From NCBI GenBank assembly GCA_029548715.1, contig JAKPMW010000463.1:1-5533 (forward strand): DNA of 5,533 nucleotides. The letters are read 5' to 3'. The translations under genes were made by a program, and so were the position numbers. Shown in pieces: positions 2,693 through 5,533 of this stretch; the first letter of the stretch is position 1; every line of letters begins with the position of its first letter. The notes below the pieces were generated by a model, which saw only the letters and a list, made by a program, of their open reading frames with translations, was not told where the DNA came from and did no database searches. This stretch comes from Spirochaetota bacterium. GTDB taxonomy: Bacteria > Spirochaetota > JAGLSM01 > JAKPMW01.

Positions 2693-5533
2693 ATGCTCTC
2701 TGGTATGGAAGTCCGGGTAGTGATTGCAGAAGACGATGAGGTGGCGGTCCTCGAACTCAAGGCGCAGCTTGGGCGGCTGGGGTATGTCGTTGCGGCCCAG
2801 GCAGGCAGCGGCGAGGATGCTCTTGCGCTTGTGAGGGAGACGCAGCCTGCGATCGTGCTGATGGACATCAGCCTTGACGGAAAGATGGACGGGATTGAAA
2901 CAGCAGCGATCATTGATCGAGAATTTCATGTTCCGGTTGTATTTTTGACTTCCTCGGGTGACCCGACCACGCTCGCCCGTGCTGTTCGCAGTAACCCATT
3001 CGGTTACCTTGTCAAACCGGTTGATCCGGTCCAGTTGCGGATCGGTTTGGAGATGGCGCTGTACAAGCACAGGACTGATGCCTGGCTGCGCGAAAACGAA
3101 AACCGTCTTTATTCGATTCTGGACAGCATGGGCGACGGGGTGATTGCTGTCGATACGGATGAAGCGGTGATTTTTATCAATCAGGTGGCGGCGGATCTTT
3201 TCGGGCAGGCAGCCGACAAGGTCTGTGGACGACCTCTGGGCGATGTTTTCCGCATTATCCGGACTGGCGAGAGTGCTGGCGGTGTTTCCCAGGCGTTTTT
3301 GCTCAGGAGCATGGGCGAAAGCGTACCCATCGAGTGGAGACGAACCGATCTTGCCGGGAGCAGCGGCGGCGCGGTCATTGTCTTCCGCGATATTTCGGGC
3401 CAGCGCCGGGCCGAAGAGCGGCTGGCATTGCAGAATGCTGCCATGGAAGCGGCGGCCAATGCAATCGTGGTAACGGATGTCAACGGGGACATTCTCTGGG
3501 TCAACAAGGCATTTTGCCGTTTGACCGGCTACGAGCGGGACGAAGTCATTGGAAAAAACACCCGTATCCTCAAATCAGGCCAGCATGAGATTGTTGTCTA
3601 TGAGGATCTCTGGCGCACCATCCTTTCGGGACGCGTCTGGCGCAGTGAGCTGATAAACAAGCGCAAGGATGGCGGTCTCTATCATGTGGGCATCACCATA
3701 ACGCCCATCCGGGACAGTGATGGCGGAATCTCCCGCTTTATCTGCATCAAGGAAGACATCAGTGATCGCAAGAAGGCCGAGGAGGCTGTCCGGCGCAGTG
3801 AGGAGTATTACAGGGCGCTGATTGAAAACGGGACCGACATCATTTTTGTGGTGGATCCGGACGGACTGGTCACCTATGTCACCCCCTCCTGCCGAAGGGT
3901 TTTCGGACGTTCTCCTGAAGACATGGTTGGCAAGACCCTTGCCGATCTGGTCAGGGAAAACGGTCGGACCCGGGTGCAGGAAAAGCTTCGCGAAGCCCTG
4001 ATGCTGATGGGTGAGGTACGCCTGACCGAGATGCATGTCGAGCACCTCGATGGGGGTGAATCCCGGATTCTGGAAGGGCTCTTCCGGGGAGTGATAGATG
4101 CGGAGGGCCGAACCCGGATCATCATCTCAGCGCGGGATATCACCGAGCGTGAGAGGAATGTTCAGGAAATCGTGACCCTGGCCCGGATTTCGGCGGAGAA
4201 TCCCAATCCCGTCCTGCGTATTTCTGCCGAGGGTGTGATTATTTACGGGAACAAGGCCAGCATCCCGGTGCTGCGCGAAATCGGGGCCCAGCTCGGGCAG
4301 CCGATACCCGGGGAGTTTCAGGGGATCATCCGCGATGTGCTCATGGCCGGACACAACCGCGAGGTCCGGATGAATTTTGGTGAGCATATCTACTCCATGC
4401 TCTTTGTTCCGGTTGCTCCCGAGGGGTATGTGAATCTCTACGGCACCGACATCACCGAGCGGACACGTGCGCTTTCGGCCTTGCAAAAAAGCGAACGGCA
4501 GTACCGGGCCATTGTCGAGGATCAGACCGATCTGATCTGCCGGATGAATCCTGACTACAAGCTCTCTTTTGTCAATGATGCCTTTTGCAGATTCTTCAAC
4601 CTTTCTCATGGCGAGACTGTGGGGATGTTTTTTTCGGAGATTCTCGGGCCTGCGGATGCCAAGCGGTTTGCAGCAGGGGTGGCCGACCTGAGTGTGGATA
4701 ATCCTGTTTTTGTGATCGAACAGGAGACCAGCGCCGGGGAGAGCGGGGTCCTGCGCTGGCTTGAGTGGACCTGCCGGGTGTTGTTTGACCTTTCTGAAAG
4801 TGTCATTGAGGTTCAGGGGGTGGGGCGAGAGATTACGGACCGCAAGATGCTGGCCGAGATGGCTCGTGAAAAAGAGGCGGCCGAAATCTCGAACCGGATG
4901 AAAAGCGAATTCATGTCCAACATGAGTCACGAGATTCGCACTCCGATGAACGGTATTCTGGGGATGACCGAGCTCCTGCTCGACACCGCCCTGACGGGCG
5001 AGCAGCGCGATTATGCCCTGACCATCCATCGCTCGTCACAGGCACTCCTGACAATCATCAATGATATTCTCGATTTTTCCCGCATTGAGGAAGGCCGGCT
5101 GAAAATCGAAGAGGCCGAATTTGATCTGGGGCAGGCGGTTGAGGATATTGCCAGTCTCCTTGCACCCCGTGCCAGTGAGAAGGGGCTTGAACTTCTCGTG
5201 CATTTCAGCCGGCTTGCACCTCGTCTGGTAATCGGTGACCAGGGGCGTGTGCGGCAGATCATCCTCAACCTGGTAAACAATTCCATCAAGTTTACACATG
5301 AAGGGTATGTCCTGATTCATGTTGACCACGTGGCACGGAGAGATGGAACCAACGTGTTTACCATTGCAGTTGAGGATTCAGGCATCGGAATTTCTTCGGA
5401 CAAGCTGGATGTGATTTTTGAACGGTTTTCACAGGCAGATACATCGACAACCCGCTTCTATGGAGGAACCGGGCTTGGTTTGACCATTTCCCGTCAGCTT
5501 GCCCAGCTTATGCACGGGGATATTGTTGTCAAC
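2693..5533 (+). CDS. Hybrid sensor histidine kinase REC-PASx5-HisKA-HATPase, cut by the right edge
   Basis: One frame stays open for 947 codons to the last base, so the C-terminus is missing. Order of domains: receiver (about 6-125) with D14/D15, phospho-acceptor D58, T86, Y105 and K108 all present; PAS1 (135-236); PAS2 (247-357); PAS3 (370-483); an atypical PAS4 (490-590); PAS5 (600-715); a short helical linker; HisKA with SHEIRTPMNGILGM and phospho-acceptor H746; and an ATPase domain with N-box N863, DSGIGI at 895-900, F-box from F909, and GGTGLG at 924-929. PAS2, PAS3, PAS4 and PAS5 end in the usual D/E-I-T/S-D/E-R. No membrane segment or signal peptide is visible, so a cytoplasmic sensor is inferred. 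The HisKA sequence is of the BarA-like hybrid type, so further receiver or Hpt domains may follow past the edge. The start is 2693 or 2705 (4 residues shorter). It begins 31 bp after the ahcY terminator. Ligand and target genes cannot be read from the sequence. Confidence 0.93.
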   Translation, partial: MLSGMEVRVVIAEDDEVAVLELKAQLGRLGYVVAAQAGSGEDALALVRETQPAIVLMDISLDGKMDGIETAAIIDREFHVPVVFLTSSGDPTTLARAVRSNPFGYLVKPVDPVQLRIGLEMALYKHRTDAWLRENENRLYSILDSMGDGVIAVDTDEAVIFINQVAADLFGQAADKVCGRPLGDVFRIIRTGESAGGVSQAFLLRSMGESVPIEWRRTDLAGSSGGAVIVFRDISGQRRAEERLALQNAAMEAAANAIVVTDVNGDILWVNKAFCRLTGYERDEVIGKNTRILKSGQHEIVVYEDLWRTILSGRVWRSELINKRKDGGLYHVGITITPIRDSDGGISRFICIKEDISDRKKAEEAVRRSEEYYRALIENGTDIIFVVDPDGLVTYVTPSCRRVFGRSPEDMVGKTLADLVRENGRTRVQEKLREALMLMGEVRLTEMHVEHLDGGESRILEGLFRGVIDAEGRTRIIISARDITERERNVQEIVTLARISAENPNPVLRISAEGVIIYGNKASIPVLREIGAQLGQPIPGEFQGIIRDVLMAGHNREVRMNFGEHIYSMLFVPVAPEGYVNLYGTDITERTRALSALQKSERQYRAIVEDQTDLICRMNPDYKLSFVNDAFCRFFNLSHGETVGMFFSEILGPADAKRFAAGVADLSVDNPVFVIEQETSAGESGVLRWLEWTCRVLFDLSESVIEVQGVGREITDRKMLAEMAREKEAAEISNRMKSEFMSNMSHEIRTPMNGILGMTELLLDTALTGEQRDYALTIHRSSQALLTIINDILDFSRIEEGRLKIEEAEFDLGQAVEDIASLLAPRASEKGLELLVHFSRLAPRLVIGDQGRVRQIILNLVNNSIKFTHEGYVLIHVDHVARRDGTNVFTIAVEDSGIGISSDKLDVIFERFSQADTSTTRFYGGTGLGLTISRQLAQLMHGDIVVN

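Noticed and set aside
4127..5029. Minus-strand open frame of 300 codons opposite the kinase
   Set aside because: It lies opposite the PAS4-PAS5-HisKA coding region, has no family resemblance and no ribosome site, and is a shadow of GC-rich coding sequence.

Overview
The window looks like a piece of a GC-rich, probably Gram-negative bacterial chromosome. AhcY is of the long form with an insert of about 40 residues, and the long multi-PAS histidine kinase is of a kind common in Desulfobacterota/Deltaproteobacteria and other environmental bacteria. That lineage guess is weak, because nothing in the window fixes the taxon.

Layout. (1) Positions 2-121 (+) hold the last 39 codons of a gene cut by the left edge, possibly a HAD-type hydrolase. 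(2) Positions 139-898 (-) hold a two-gene operon: a HEPN-fold HI0074/HepT-like protein with an intact R-x4-H-x-Y motif, then, overlapping by 8 bp, a minimal nucleotidyltransferase (MntA/HI0073-like) with an intact GS-x10-D-x-D motif. This is a HepT/MntA-type toxin-antitoxin pair, converging on the first gene and diverging from ahcY. (3) Positions 899-1176 are a divergent control region of about 280 bp. It holds an extended -10 promoter for the toxin operon, two near-identical palindromic repeats flanking it, a hairpin in the ahcY leader, and weak candidate ahcY promoters. (4) Positions 1177-2604 (+) are a complete ahcY (S-adenosylhomocysteine hydrolase), closed by a strong intrinsic terminator at 2626-2661. 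(5) From 2693 (+) to the right edge runs one uninterrupted reading frame of 947 codons: a soluble hybrid sensor kinase with receiver, five PAS-like modules, HisKA and HATPase, cut before its end.

How the genes relate. AhcY removes the methyltransferase by-product S-adenosylhomocysteine and looks like a single-gene transcription unit. The toxin-antitoxin pair is a self-contained accessory module on the opposite strand between plus-strand genes. The kinase starts 31 bp after the ahcY terminator and has no visible metabolic link to it. Nothing in the window amounts to a clearly new system. The points most worth a second look are the duplicated palindromes around the toxin operon promoter, the ahcY leader hairpin that shares a 12-mer with the gene's own terminator, and the receiver-first, five-PAS design of the kinase.
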